A DNA stretch of 64,000 nucleotides. It comes from Rehmannia glutinosa (taxonomy: Eukaryota; Streptophyta; Magnoliopsida; Lamiales; Orobanchaceae). Position 1 is the first letter of the stretch; the number at the start of each line of letters is the position of its first letter. This document shows positions 10,950-21,866 of this stretch, in pieces. A program made the position numbers and the translations under genes. Location: the NCBI GenBank assembly GCA_016081115.2, contig CM071930.1, positions 37,361,335 through 37,425,334 on the forward strand, written 5' to 3'. Under the pieces are notes generated by a model, which did no database searches, had not been told where the DNA came from, and was given only the letters and a program-made list of their open reading frames with translations.

Positions 10950-10994
10950 TCACTTTTCATATAAAAAGTATCACTTTGTATGTAAAAAGTATCA
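10899..10994 (+). repeat. Tandem repeat of a 21-bp unit with core AAAAGTATCACTTTTTATAT
   Basis: About 4.5 copies in a row (cores at about 10902, 10924, 10945, 10966 and 10987), with small changes (TTTTCATATA, TTTGTATGTA). It is the densest cluster of the short motif that recurs in the introns of this element at 12.7-13.1, 13.7, 15.0-15.9, 18.0-18.7 and 20.1 kb. Confidence 0.85.
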
Positions 10995-11044
10995 TGAGTT
11001 TTTGTAATGATATAGTCTTCCATATGTTTTTGTAGGAAATTACA

Positions 11045-14000
11045 ATGGCTGATGAATCAACAATAGTTCCTGTTACGGAGAAGAGAGTAAAATAAAAAGT
11101 AGAAAGAAAAAAAGGGTACTACAAAGTGAAAGCCCGCAAGTCTGGAGATGGAAAAAAAGCAGGGGCAAATAAAGGGAAATGTGTTGCTGGGAAAAGAAAA
11201 GTTGATAAGGATGTAAAACCGAAGAAAGAAGAAATTGACGAGAAGGACCAAAATGTTGTAAGAAGATGAGAATTTCAGAAAAAATAAAGAAAGATGTGAG
11301 TCAAGACATGTAATATATAGTGTTTTTAGTAATAATATTTTTTGTCATGTTTTCTGCTAACAGTTTTTTTTCTTCTTGTTTTGCAGCGAAGACAAAAAAA
11401 ATATAGTGGATGAGGAGGAAGGTGGCAAGAAAAAGAAGAAAACGAGGTAAAAATGTATTTTCTGCTATTAATACATTTTTTTCTGTGAACAATGATTTTG
11501 TTTGTTAATTATAAGATGTTTTCTGAGAAATATGTCATATTTAATTGCAGAGATTTCATTTCCCAGTATAAACCTCAAGAGTTGTTTGAGGTTATACATA
11601 GTTTGACTGATAGGCAGAAGAAAGACGTAGAACACACAGGTTTTGGGGGTTTGTTGAAATTTTCCATTGAGTCATCAATCCTAAGGATATGGTGAGAAGG
11701 CTGGTAAATTTTTTCCAGTTTCGAGTGTCTTTTTGGATAGTTATAGCGGCCCATAGGCGCAAGATGTACCTTGTGGGGGGGCGGCGGTCCCTTGGACATA
11801 GTCCTACTTCTCGAGAAAAGAGTTCAAGCAAAAGACTAATTAGACTGTTTTTAATGGGACTAGTCGAATGTTGAGATTTGATAATATGGCTTTTGCCGTT
11901 ACTGCTAACGATATTCAGGATATCTTTTTAGTACCTAGGGGAAATGGACAGTCTATTGACGAACTTAAGCGGGGGGAGTCCGTTGTTATTACGGATGAGT
12001 TGAAGAAGAATTATGGCATTGATGGTGATAGTTTAGTGCCTAGTTTGAAAAATGTTTTTAGTATGTTATTGGATGGTGGTGATGATTTCAAGAGACTGTT
12101 TGTTATTTATTGTTTGTCTATATTTTTGACAGCAAGGAGCAACAGGAAGGTGGATTTGAATTCTATAAAATATTTGGTTGATGTGGATAGGATAGGAGAG
12201 TACGCCTGGTATTCGTATATTTTGAAAAAGTTGTGTGTGGGAGTGAACACGTATAATGAGAATCCGAGAGCATGATATGTTAGTGGTTGTGTTATCGTAT
12301 TGCTGATACTATATTTTCATAGAATGAAATAGCAAGGCAATGCTAAACCAACTAATCTACCTCTAATTTCTCATTGGGATGCTAAGAAATTGAAAATAAG
12401 AATCAAGGAAGAAAATTTTGTGGGTGGGTTGGGGTAGGGTGAATGGGTTACTGATACATACCCTGTTAGCACTTAGCACAAGAAGGACAATACCTATTGA
12501 GAAAAAGCGTGATGAGAAAGAGCATGATGAAGAAACTGATGAATTAAAGGAAGATGATGATGAAGAAACTGAGAAAGAGCATGATGAAAAAACTGAGAAA
12601 GACAGCATGATGATGGTGTTCAGAATCCATCAGATTACATAAATCTGAAGCTACCCAGAGGTAATAAGCTTTCAGATGATGAGTTGCGCATAGTGGCTAG
12701 AGATGTAAGTTTGTATCTACTTTAGTGATTTTGTCAAGTATGGAGTATCACTTTTAACCTTAATAGTATGACTTTTATGTCTAAAAGTATCAGTTTTATT
12801 ATTATAAGTATACTATATATGAATATGCTTTTTGCTGATATTTCTCAAGTATAGAGAATCAATTTTACCCCTAAAAGTATTACTTTTAGTTCCTAAAGTA
12901 TCACTCTTAGGGATAAAAATATTCCATGTATGAATGTTGTCTGTCAAGTATTGTAGTATCACTTTTATGCCTAAAAGTATCACTCTTAGGGATCAAAGTA
13001 TCAATTTTGTGCTAAACGTATTCTACGCATGGATGTGAGATGTGGTGATATTTGTCAAGTATACAGAGTATCATTTTTACCCTTAAAAGTACAACTTTTC
13101 ACTTACTATTTTGTTTTTTTATAATTGTAGAATGTCCATGAAGCATTTCTGCTGTTCAGAAGGAACTTCAATGTTCTAACAAAATTTCACATAAAGATGT
13201 TCAACAATCTGAAGAATGAAGCGCAACAAGAGAAAAAAATTGCAAGTTCTTCACAGTCTCTGGTGACGGAGAGCCAGAAGTTCTTCACTGATGCCAAACT
13301 TCATGAGTACATTGATAAAGTTGTGGAGAACTTTGAGAGGATGAAAAATCTGGCAAATGAGATGCCAAATTTTGAGCTACTCACTCCTGAGAATGCACCT
13401 GACGATGATATTAAAAAATTTGGTGAAGAAATTCATAAAGAATTTTTTTCTCATGATGAAGGAGGTTCTGGAGATGATGATAAAGGAGGTTCTGGAGAGG
13501 TAGAGGAAAAAAATAGTGAGTGCATGGATGAGCCCTGGCATGTTGCAGAGGGATCAATTTTCAATTGCCAATTTATGAAGCAAAACAAAGATTCCCTTGA
13601 GCATATGAGCAGGAAAGAGGAAGACATCATTGACTATTGCTTTTTTACTCACAAACGAATGACATAGTAAGTATGATGAAATTATTGTGATTTAAGTATC
13701 ACTTTTTAATTTAAAAGTATAACTTCATGTGCATAAAGTATCATTTTTTACCAACAAAGTATTACCCTCAATTTTCTGACTAACTTTATATTTTGTTTTC
13801 ACATTTTAGATCAAATGCCTTTTCTCATGGTGCGGTTGACTTTATTGCCTTTGATGGGATTTCAACGATGAACTCGTCGAAGATGATTCATGTAAGAATT
13901 ATAGACATATGGGCTATATTGCTTAAAAAAGATCGTCGAGCTTCAAAATATTTCTATTTCAGTGCCCAACACTCTGTAAGTACTGCTTTTTATCTATAAT

Positions 14001-14889
14001 AGTATCAAATTGAATCAAAAAAGTATTTCATTCTTTTAATCAATTTCGTTTTCACAACAGTTGTATCTTCGGAACCTTTTCAATAAGGTTGGAGATCAGG
14101 ATAATGCAAAAAATGTGAGAGGTTACTGGAACCACTGGATGTTGACTGGAAATTATAAAGATCTGAGTACTGTGGATTTGGTAAGATTGATTTTGCTTGC
14201 TTTTTCATTCTTACTTTCTAACATTAAGCGATAAGTGTCTACTTGTTGGAAATGTAGATTTTTGTACCAATATGCTATATGCAACATTACTTTTGTGTTG
14301 TCATCAACTTTGTGGATCAAAAAGTGCAATATCTTGACAACATGGTGCATCATGAAGATGTTGTTGTTTACTATGTGGATCTTGCAAAGTTAGTGGTAAA
14401 TTATTATATTTTCTTTTATCATTTCTATTTTCTGAAAATGTAAGTTGTTCTTAAATGTCATGTAACATTTTTTCCAGCAAAGAGAAATGTCAGTTTTCTT
14501 GAAGGAGCAGCAGCACCCCAAAGCTTAAGAAGTTGAAGGATATATATTTGAAAATATCCCTTTTACATGGCAGAGTAATTTGAAAAAAATATTGATTGTG
14601 GTGTTCTTTTAATGCATCACATGGAAAACTTCATGGGGCGCGTGTACTCCTAGTCAAATTTGTGCCTGGTAAGAATATTTTTCTTTGTTTTGAAGTTTAA
14701 TGTCATAAAATCCTATATGTATAATAATGGTTTCCTTTAGTCATTGAAGCCAGAAGAACGGCGTAAGTTGAGGACTTTGTATTGTGCAAGGATTTTCCTC
14801 CATCGTTTAAATAAAATGAGAGTTCAAATGGAGAAATATGTTCTTCTATTCAGAGCTAGCAAGGAGAAAAAGAACAAAAGGATGTTTTG
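11045..14889 (+). pseudogene. Ulp1 / C48 SUMO-protease-like gene of a Mutator-like element, broken
   Basis: Spliced gene of the Ulp1-like type found in plant MULEs. ATG at 11045 (MADESTIVPVTEKRVK) is followed by an in-frame TAA, then a Lys-rich exon. The block GFGGLLKFSIES (about 11640) and the open frame 11868-12275 (TANDIQDIFLVPRGNG) resemble the conserved N-terminal domain of these transposon proteins. An acidic EKEHDE-repeat exon (about 12500-12600) and exon 13132-13671 (NVHEAFLLF to HKRMT) follow. The protease part is in small exons: about 13811-13978, 14061-14179, 14257-14394 and from 14479. The catalytic His is in MQHYFCVVINF (about 14279), Asp in YLDN (about 14333) and Cys in DCGVLLMHHMENF (about 14594). 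Stops, and a frameshift in a poly-A run just before DCGV, show it is dead. It would cleave SUMO-like peptides if active; the target in transposons is unknown. Confidence 0.75.
12730..13110 (+). repeat. Degenerate AGTATCACTTTT repeats in a Ulp1-gene intron
   Basis: Roughly a dozen variants of AGTATCACTTTT (AGTATGACTTTTA, AGTATCAGTTTT, AGTATTACTTTTA, AGTATCACTCTTAGGG) fill the intron between the exon ending at about 12703 and the one starting at 13132. Copies are about 20 bp apart, often separated by CCTAAA or similar. Confidence 0.75.
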
Positions 14890-16022
14890 AATTGCAGTTT
14901 AGAATTGATCTTTTAAGTCTGTAAAGATACTTTTGGATGTTATCTGTAGTGATGCTTGATAGATTTATGGGATTTGTATAGTTCTTTATAGGTTGTGTTG
15001 ATGGGGTACAACTGTGTATGGGGAAAACATGCTTTCTGTTTTTGTGCTTTGAGTATCACTTTCGTGCTTAAAGTATGACTTTTTACTAAGAAAGTATGAT
15101 TTTTTCTGTAATGGGTACAAGTGTTTGTATGGAAATGATACTTGCATAGTTTTTTTTTATATGTACAACTGCAGGTAAAAAGTATCACTTTTTGATTTAA
15201 AAGTATCACTTTATGTGCATAAAGTATCAATTTTTACCAACAAAGTATCACTCGAATGAGGACTCCCAGTCTATATTTGAATTGAAAATCTCATACCCCA
15301 ATACAATGATTATCTTTGTCACAAATAAAATTGTATTTTCTTGTTTCAGTAAGTGTAATTTCATTGTTCCCACTTTCGTAAGTTGCCAATACTCCACTGC
15401 TTGCATCGCACGATCGATATGTTGCATTTGTCACTTCTTTCGAATATTTAAACACTGCATCACCATAAACATATTTTTTTTTACGAAATAGGATTAAGCA
15501 GCCATGGACATAAATCTTGTTCTTGAGCTCAAAAAATCAAAGTAAATAAAAAGAGTGACCATTCATTAATATATTGTACAGAAAAATCCTTCAAACACAA
15601 GGGAGAAGGAAGGGTAATTAAAAAAAACGAGGTTTGAGCTCATTACAAATAAACCCAGAGATTATTTGAAAAATTACAAAAACCCCCATTGAAAATTTAC
15701 AAAAACCTCATGGATGATTGATTTCGTCTTATATTTTTTCCTTTCATAAACAAAAAATATGTTTAAAGTATCACTTTTTATGAATAAAGTGTCGATTTTT
15801 GCTAACAAAGTATCACTTTTACCAACAAAGTATCAATTTTTGTCCTTAAAGTATTACTTTTCTTACTAACAAAGCATCACATAAATATGGCTAAAGTATC
15901 AATTTAAAAAACTACAAAACAATAGTATCAGTTTAATAAAAAAGTATTCAGTCGATTACTAAAATAATCTAGGATTAGGAGTTTTTGAACCAAACACCTT
16001 TGATGGATGTGTGTCTAATGTT
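14890..16022. other. Spacer between the convergent 3' ends of the two MULE genes
   Basis: No coding exon is recognised. It holds two further clusters of AGTATCACTTTT-type motifs (about 15045-15250 and 15760-15950), in plus orientation, and AT-rich sequence. It probably contains the 3' untranslated regions of the Ulp1-like and transposase pseudogenes. Confidence 0.5.
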
Positions 16023-18959
16023 TCACTGCTTCTGTTCTTCTTGTTTTTTTTGGAAATGCCCTTTTATCCTTTGTTTCCTCCCTCTTGTAAATGATTGTGC
16101 TGGGTCCAAAATGCTTGTAGAAGAACTGGAAACATCATTGCGCTTTATTGAATTTGGTATATCTGTCAATGCATCAATAGCCATAAAATCTCTATTATAG
16201 CCATCTTCTAAAATCCTTCTTGCATCCTCATTGTATTGGCATTTCAGAACAAGATTATAATATTTGTGTGTCATTTCATGTCTCCTAGGAATACAATCGT
16301 TAGGCTTATCTGAACTTTCAATTCTCGAACTGAACTTTTCCCACAATTCAGTTTTTGCAAACTTTGTCCATCTTTTGGCAATGTAACAGTCTGTAATTTT
16401 TGATATAGAATGCATATGTAGCACTCTTAAGTTGTGAGAACAAAGTAAACCATACTCTTCGAACTTTTTACAAGAACAGTTAATGAAAGTATGTAAACAG
16501 TCATACACCACACGATGACAACAATTTTCATCATTTGATAAAATGTCATAAACCATTAAGTTCTCTTCAACTTCAATAGTGGTGCAGTTGGTAGATATAC
16601 TTTTAATGAACCCAACCTCAAAATCTTTAAAAATTGTTAGTGTATATATACCTCTACAGCATGCTTCAACATTCCGGTCAATGATAGCACATATTTTGGA
16701 ATTGATCTTGAGCATTGGAATTCATTTTCTTTTTCAATGTTTCTCCAACGCTTTATTGCCCCTTGGAAAATGTCATAAAATTCAGTTAAAGTCGTCGTTT
16801 TCTAGGCATTGAATCCTATTGTATTGTTCGTACTCTCACTCCTTTGTGAAATTAATATTCCCGTAGAAAAGAAATATTTGCTTAGTGCAGTACACTATTT
16901 CTGCTTCAAATCATACATACGTTTAAACCAAGAGTCATCTTGTAGCTCTTACTGCAGTATCATAGATTTCCAGCAACTTTCATAGTCAGTTTCATCAATG
17001 CAACCAGTCAAACATTTGTTGAATGTTTCCTTGAAAGAATTGGTGAAAGTGCCATAAGCACAGTTCATGCCTTGTTTGAGGGAAAACCTACATAAAAGAA
17101 AGGGAAAAACTATTAGAATTTAAAAACAAAATATCTGTTTTCTGAGGAAAATATATGTTTTATGAAGAAAAATATCATTTTTCTTACTAAAAGTATCTAA
17201 TTTTTGCTTTTTATAGATCATACCTTTTCAATTGCATTGCTAATTGCCTGGTCTTGATCAGTGAACAAAGTTATAGGTTATTTCCCACCCATTGACTTCA
17301 TAAAAACTTGGAAAAGCCATTCAAATGAGCCAACCTTTTCATCATATAAGAAAGCGCAACAAAACATCACATTTTTCCAATGATTATTGGTCCCAACGAA
17401 AGCAGCACAAATCAAGTTGTACTTATTCGTGCGATATTTTGTGTCAAATACCATAACATCACCATATATCTAGTAGTCTTCCTTCATCATGGAATCCCTC
17501 CAAAATACATTACTTAATATGCCCATGTCATCTAACTTCACTCTAAAAAAGAAGTATTCTTCTTCTGTATCTTGATGATATAAGATGTCAATCAATGTTT
17601 GTGCACCGCTGCCTTCTATTGCTTCCATTTTCAAATGGTTAACAAAATTCAAATGATCTTTCAAAGTATGGCCAATGGATTCTTCTCCTCCTACGTCATG
17701 AACCATATATCTGTAAGACTGAGTAGCTCTCATCCCGCAAGATATCATATCTTCAATAGCTTTGCCTTTTTCATTCGTAATGACTCTTTCTGAACGATGT
17801 AGATGACTCCATTCCTTTCTAGTTAGTGTATGTTATGTTCTGTAACATGTTGAAGAACGTCATAAAGTCCCTCCCCATTTAATTTTATTCGCAATGAAGC
17901 TTTGCATCATGTGCGTGTAACATTAGTCTTTTTCTTTGTTGTGCTAGTAGTGTTCTTAAATCCAGAAGCAGAACATACAAAATATTTCTCAATGACAACT
18001 CTCACTTCATATGAAATGCAAAGAAAATATATGTAACTGATACTTTTTCTAGGAAAAGTAAGACTTCTATGGATAAAAGTGGTACTTCTTATGTGCAAAG
18101 CAATACTCTGGTTGCAAAAATTAAAACTAGTGGAAGAAAACTTATGATACTTTTATGGATAAAAGTGATACTTTTTATGTGAAACGTGATACTTTTTATG
18201 TAAAATGTGATACTTTTTATGTGGTAAGCAATACCTATAGATTTTCTACTAGTTGATTTCCGTACAATGAACCCAACAGCACGAGCATGATCACAATACA
18301 ACTTATGAATTTCTTTGATTATCCCTCGTGTTAAATGGAGAAGAGAACCACTTACATCAAATCCACCACTGTTGTTTTCTGCATCATTTTTCATAAAATC
18401 ATTTTTGTATTGAATATTCAAAATAACAAACAATAAGTAACTATTAGCTTCATCTTCAGTGGAAAATATATCACTTGCATATTTGAAATAGTAATTTCAT
18501 CAATGTCATCACTAGAATCAATAACAATTTCTCCACCTAAATGTGATACTTTATGTCAAAAAAATGATACTTCTCATACGAAAAACAATATTTTTTACTG
18601 GAAAAGTAATACTTTTAAAACTAAAGTGTCAAATATGCTACACATTACCTTCTTTTGATTTATCAGCTTGTGGTACACTACTGGTAGCCAAAAATTTCAT
18701 CTACAAAAGACGTAATATTTTTCACTGAAAAAGTAATACCTTTAAACTATATTATGAAATATGCAGCATATTACCTTCGTGTGATTTATCAGCATGTGGT
18801 ACACCACTAGTATCTAAAATAAAAATTTCATCTACAAAAGACAAACATTTACATTTACATTGTAATATATATGTATTTAACATCCAAAATCACAAAAATA
18901 GTATTGTTGTATGAGTAGATTGCAGTACCTTCATTGTCATGAGCGTCGCGATTTTCCAT
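16023..18959 (-). pseudogene. FAR1-type Mutator-like transposase gene, broken
   Basis: Domesticated relatives of this family are the FHY3/FAR1 transcription factors; the transposon form is the MULE transposase. A plausible start is 18959 (MENRDAHDNE then GTACTG donor). Two similar small exons follow (about 18828-18775 and 18710-18645). A FAR1 DNA-binding-like block is at about 18433-18240 (HKLYCDHARAVGFIVRKST). The transposase core spans about 17793-17220: FFFRVKLDDMGILSNVFWRD, then VFDTKYRTNKYNLICAAFVG with the first catalytic Asp, and TLFTDQDQAISNAIEKV with the second. The SWIM zinc-finger CSCKKFEEYGLLCSHNL is at about 16487-16436 in the 16715-16023 frame. In-frame stops occur at about 17472 (MKEDY-stop) and about 17281 (MGGK-stop). 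Confidence 0.82.
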
Positions 18960-19219
18960 TTTTCAGCGCCGGAGATGGTGTTTTCTTTGTTGTTCTAGCA
19001 CAAACCACGTATTTTCATGAAAAAATAGCGTCGGACACCAGGTTCCCAACTGCGAGCTTTGTGTCGTGGGGGAGGGATAAATCGTAATGTCTAGCGGCTG
19101 GGTTGGGCTTGGAGCAGGGGTTGGGAGGAGAAACCCTGCTGGGTTGGAACAACGACTGGGTTGGCCTGGGGGAGTGAGTTAGCGGGCCTTTTTGAGGTCG
19201 GGTTGCAGGGTATGGAGCT

Positions 19220-20134
19220 CCGTCTCACAGATCTAGATCCGTGAGACAGAGCCCCAAACCCGTACCCGAAACCCGCTACCCATGGATCAGAACTACCCAA
19301 CCCCAACCCGCCCTTATTTTCTCTCTCTATCATAATTTCTCTTTCTATTATCTCTCTCTTCGAAATCCCTCTCTCTTCGAGACAGCCACCACCCCTGCAA
19401 ACCCTCGCCCACGTCTCTGAAACCGTCGATTAACCTCTCGAAACCGTCCGTTCTCTCGCTATTTCTATGATTTCTGTGCGCTTGTGTTGATATTGGTCAT
19501 AGTGATTCGAAGTTTGAAAGCAAAACCAAGTATTCCTTCAATTTCTGTAGTTTTTTCATTCGTTTTTTTTATTCTCTTTGATTCTTTTTATTTCGAAAGT
19601 TATTTCATGGAATTTTTGATTCTCTAAACCGTGTATTGTAGGTTTTAAATTTGATTTGAGCATTTAATTTATGTATGTTAGTGTTTAAATTTCAGTTCGT
19701 ATTCTGTTAGGGTTTGTTTGGAGCATGTATTTTTCAACTGAAGTGTATACTATGGGTTTAATTCTAGCATGTGTTTTAGATGTATTTTAGATTTGTGTAG
19801 TTCGCATACGAAATACCATTGTGTTTATGAAGTTCTTATGTAAATGTATAGTATCAGTTTTGACCTTACAAGTATTACTTTTGGTCGTAAATGTATCAGT
19901 TGTTGTAAAGAAAGTATTACATGTGTTTTACATGTATTTCAGGATTATGTATTTCGTATGTAAATTTTATAGTATCATTTTTGCCCTTACAAGTATTACT
20001 TTTGGTCGGAAAAGTATCAGTTGTTGTAAATAAAGTATTACATGTATTTTTTATTATGCTGTTTACATAATTTTGTAATACTATGAAAAGTATCACTTTT
20101 TATATAACAAGTATCACTATTTATATAAAAAGTA
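19220..20134 (+). repeat. Direct repeat, copy 2
   Basis: Matches 10028-10949 in order and orientation, including the palindrome (one change), GAGCCCCAAACCCGTACCCG, the CT-rich leader, the ACCGTCGATTAACCTC block and the start of the 21-bp tandem repeats. It stops at ATAAAAAGTA (20134), where the first copy continues. It could be the start of a second, truncated copy of the element in tandem, or a terminal direct repeat. Confidence 0.85.
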
Positions 20135-20603
20135 ATATTCAATTAATATTATACATATTTATATTTGTATAAATTACTCATATAATTTATATATATATAT
20201 ATATATATTAGTATACATTTGTTTATGTAATCAGTATTGTATAATAAATGTGTTGGAAATAAATTTGATTTAATCAAAATAATATTAAGCTTGAACAATG
20301 TTTTTGAGTATAAATTTAAAAGTAGCCTGTTAAATATTGGAGCTTAATAAACCCAATTTTCATAAACTCTTTAGAAACGTCTTGAGAAAACTAATTATTT
20401 TTTAAATTATTCTAGTGACTGAATTTTAGTTTTTTTTTTATCATAGCCATCAATTAAAGAAAAGTATACATAAAGAATAGTATAAATAGGGGTTGGTCAT
20501 TTTGTATAAACCAAAATTGAGAAAAAAAATCAAGAAAATTTGTTCTTACAAAAGCTTTATTTTAAATAATCTCGTCTAGTTATTTTCTTAAAAGTAAATT
20601 AAT
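20135..20603. other. AT-rich spacer with a TA microsatellite
   Basis: No gene seen. A (TA)n run of about 22 bp lies at 20188-20209. The stretch ends with TAAATTAAT (20595-20603), the left 9-bp duplication of the next MITE. Confidence 0.6.
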
Positions 20604-21525
20604 AGGTAAATCTCACTTTACCCCCTTATACTCTCAGTGAATATCACTTAAACCCTATTGTATTTTTAATTGTATCACTTTACCCCTTATACTATCGATT
20701 TGTATCACTTTACCCTCTTATATAATTAAAATATTATTTAATCCTCCTATGCTTTATTAAATAATATAATTGTCCCTACTATTATTCAAGTTTAACAATG
20801 GCGTCAAATACATATATTTATTTTTGGAAAACTTATTTTCTATTCATTAAAATTAATATAATTCCTATTAAATAACTATATTGTAGATTATTTATGTAAA
20901 CTAATATATTCATACATTTTTATCATAATAAATCTAGAAATTATGTATTATATTGTAAAATAATATTTTGTATTTAAAAAGTTAATCACCAAAATGAGTA
21001 TTTTTTATCTATTTTACATAGTTGTGTTAAATTATGATTATTCGGTCAATAATAGAAATATTACTAATAATATTTCATATATTTAATAAAATTTTATTAT
21101 ATATACTATATAATTTTAAGTTTGTGATGAATAATAAATTAAAAGTATAAATGTATTAGCTAATAGAAATATCCTATTATATATTAATTTAATAGGAACT
21201 ATATTAAAGTTAAACAATTAGCAACTAAATGTAAAATATAATATAGTTAATATTAAGCGTTGATTAATCAAGTTATGAAAGTTAATTTAGAAAATAAGTA
21301 CAAGTTTATTAACATTAAATACTTTTGAAATGATTTTGTTATTTTAATAAAACTAATAGGTAAGGATAAAATAGTCATTGTTTTGAGTATATAAATATAA
21401 AATAATATTCTAAAAGTATAAAGGGTAAAGTGATAATTAAGAGTATAAGGGGGTAAAGTGATATTGAGAGTACAATGGTGTACAGTGATACTCAATGATA
21501 GTATAGGACAAAATGAGATTTACCC
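20604..21525. mobile_element. Mutator-like MITE (non-autonomous, 922 bp)
   Basis: The left end AGGTAAATCTCACTTTACCC and the inward-read right end GGGTAAATCTCATTTTGTCC form the core of a long, degenerate inverted repeat. Inside each arm TATCACTTTACCC and CTTATACTCT words are repeated (20637-20720 and 21405-21495). Flanks TAAATTAAT (20595-20603) and TAAATTAAA (21526-21534) are a 9-bp duplication with one mismatch. The interior is very AT-rich and non-coding. Confidence 0.82.
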
Positions 21526-21624
21526 TAAATTAAATACATCTCTCCTACAACAAATATAGTAGGTTAGAATTCGAATAAATATATTTGTCCCCAAACAAGT
21601 ATAGTAGGTTAGAATTTTGAATAT

Positions 21625-21866
21625 TGATGCTACTTTTTAGGCAGATCACTCCAGGTCAAGGTTTCTGATAGAGTTCGAGTCTTCTTCTTCCCAAGTGGAA
21701 AGTCTTTCAAGTCTTCTTCTCCGAGAGCTAGAAATCTTCAACTGGGAACTTATATGCACACACGCAAATGCTAGATGGGCCCCGAGGCTGTCCCAAGGAG
21801 GCCTCTCCAATGCTAAAGTCAGCATAGTGATCGAGAGAGAATGTAAGACAGTAATTAAATAGTGAA
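21625..21866 (-). repeat. Displaced second half of a Gypsy LTR, with target duplication
   Basis: On the minus strand this reads TTCAC then TATTTAATTACTGTC and onward to GTAGCATCA. It is the likely continuation of the LTR whose first half (27701-27935) ends ...GCATTATTCAC at the Copia insertion site. GTGAA (21862-21866) is the reverse complement of the TTCAC duplication at 27931-27935. The 3' limit at 21625 is a guess from a TG/CA terminus. Confidence 0.6.

Larger units (their letters stand above)
10028..19219. mobile_element. Decayed Mutator-like element carrying a Ulp1-like gene and a FAR1-type transposase
   Basis: Two convergent spliced pseudogenes, a C48-protease-like gene on the plus strand (11045-14889) and a MULE/FAR1 transposase on the minus strand (16023-18959), lie between 0.9-kb direct repeats (10028-10949 and 19220-20134). 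The convergent layout matches MuDR-like elements, and MULEs carrying Ulp1-like genes are known in plants (the Kaonashi type). I found no clear terminal inverted repeats or 9-bp duplication, so the outer limits are set by the repeat unit and are provisional. Both genes contain stops or frameshifts, so this copy is not autonomous. Confidence 0.6.
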
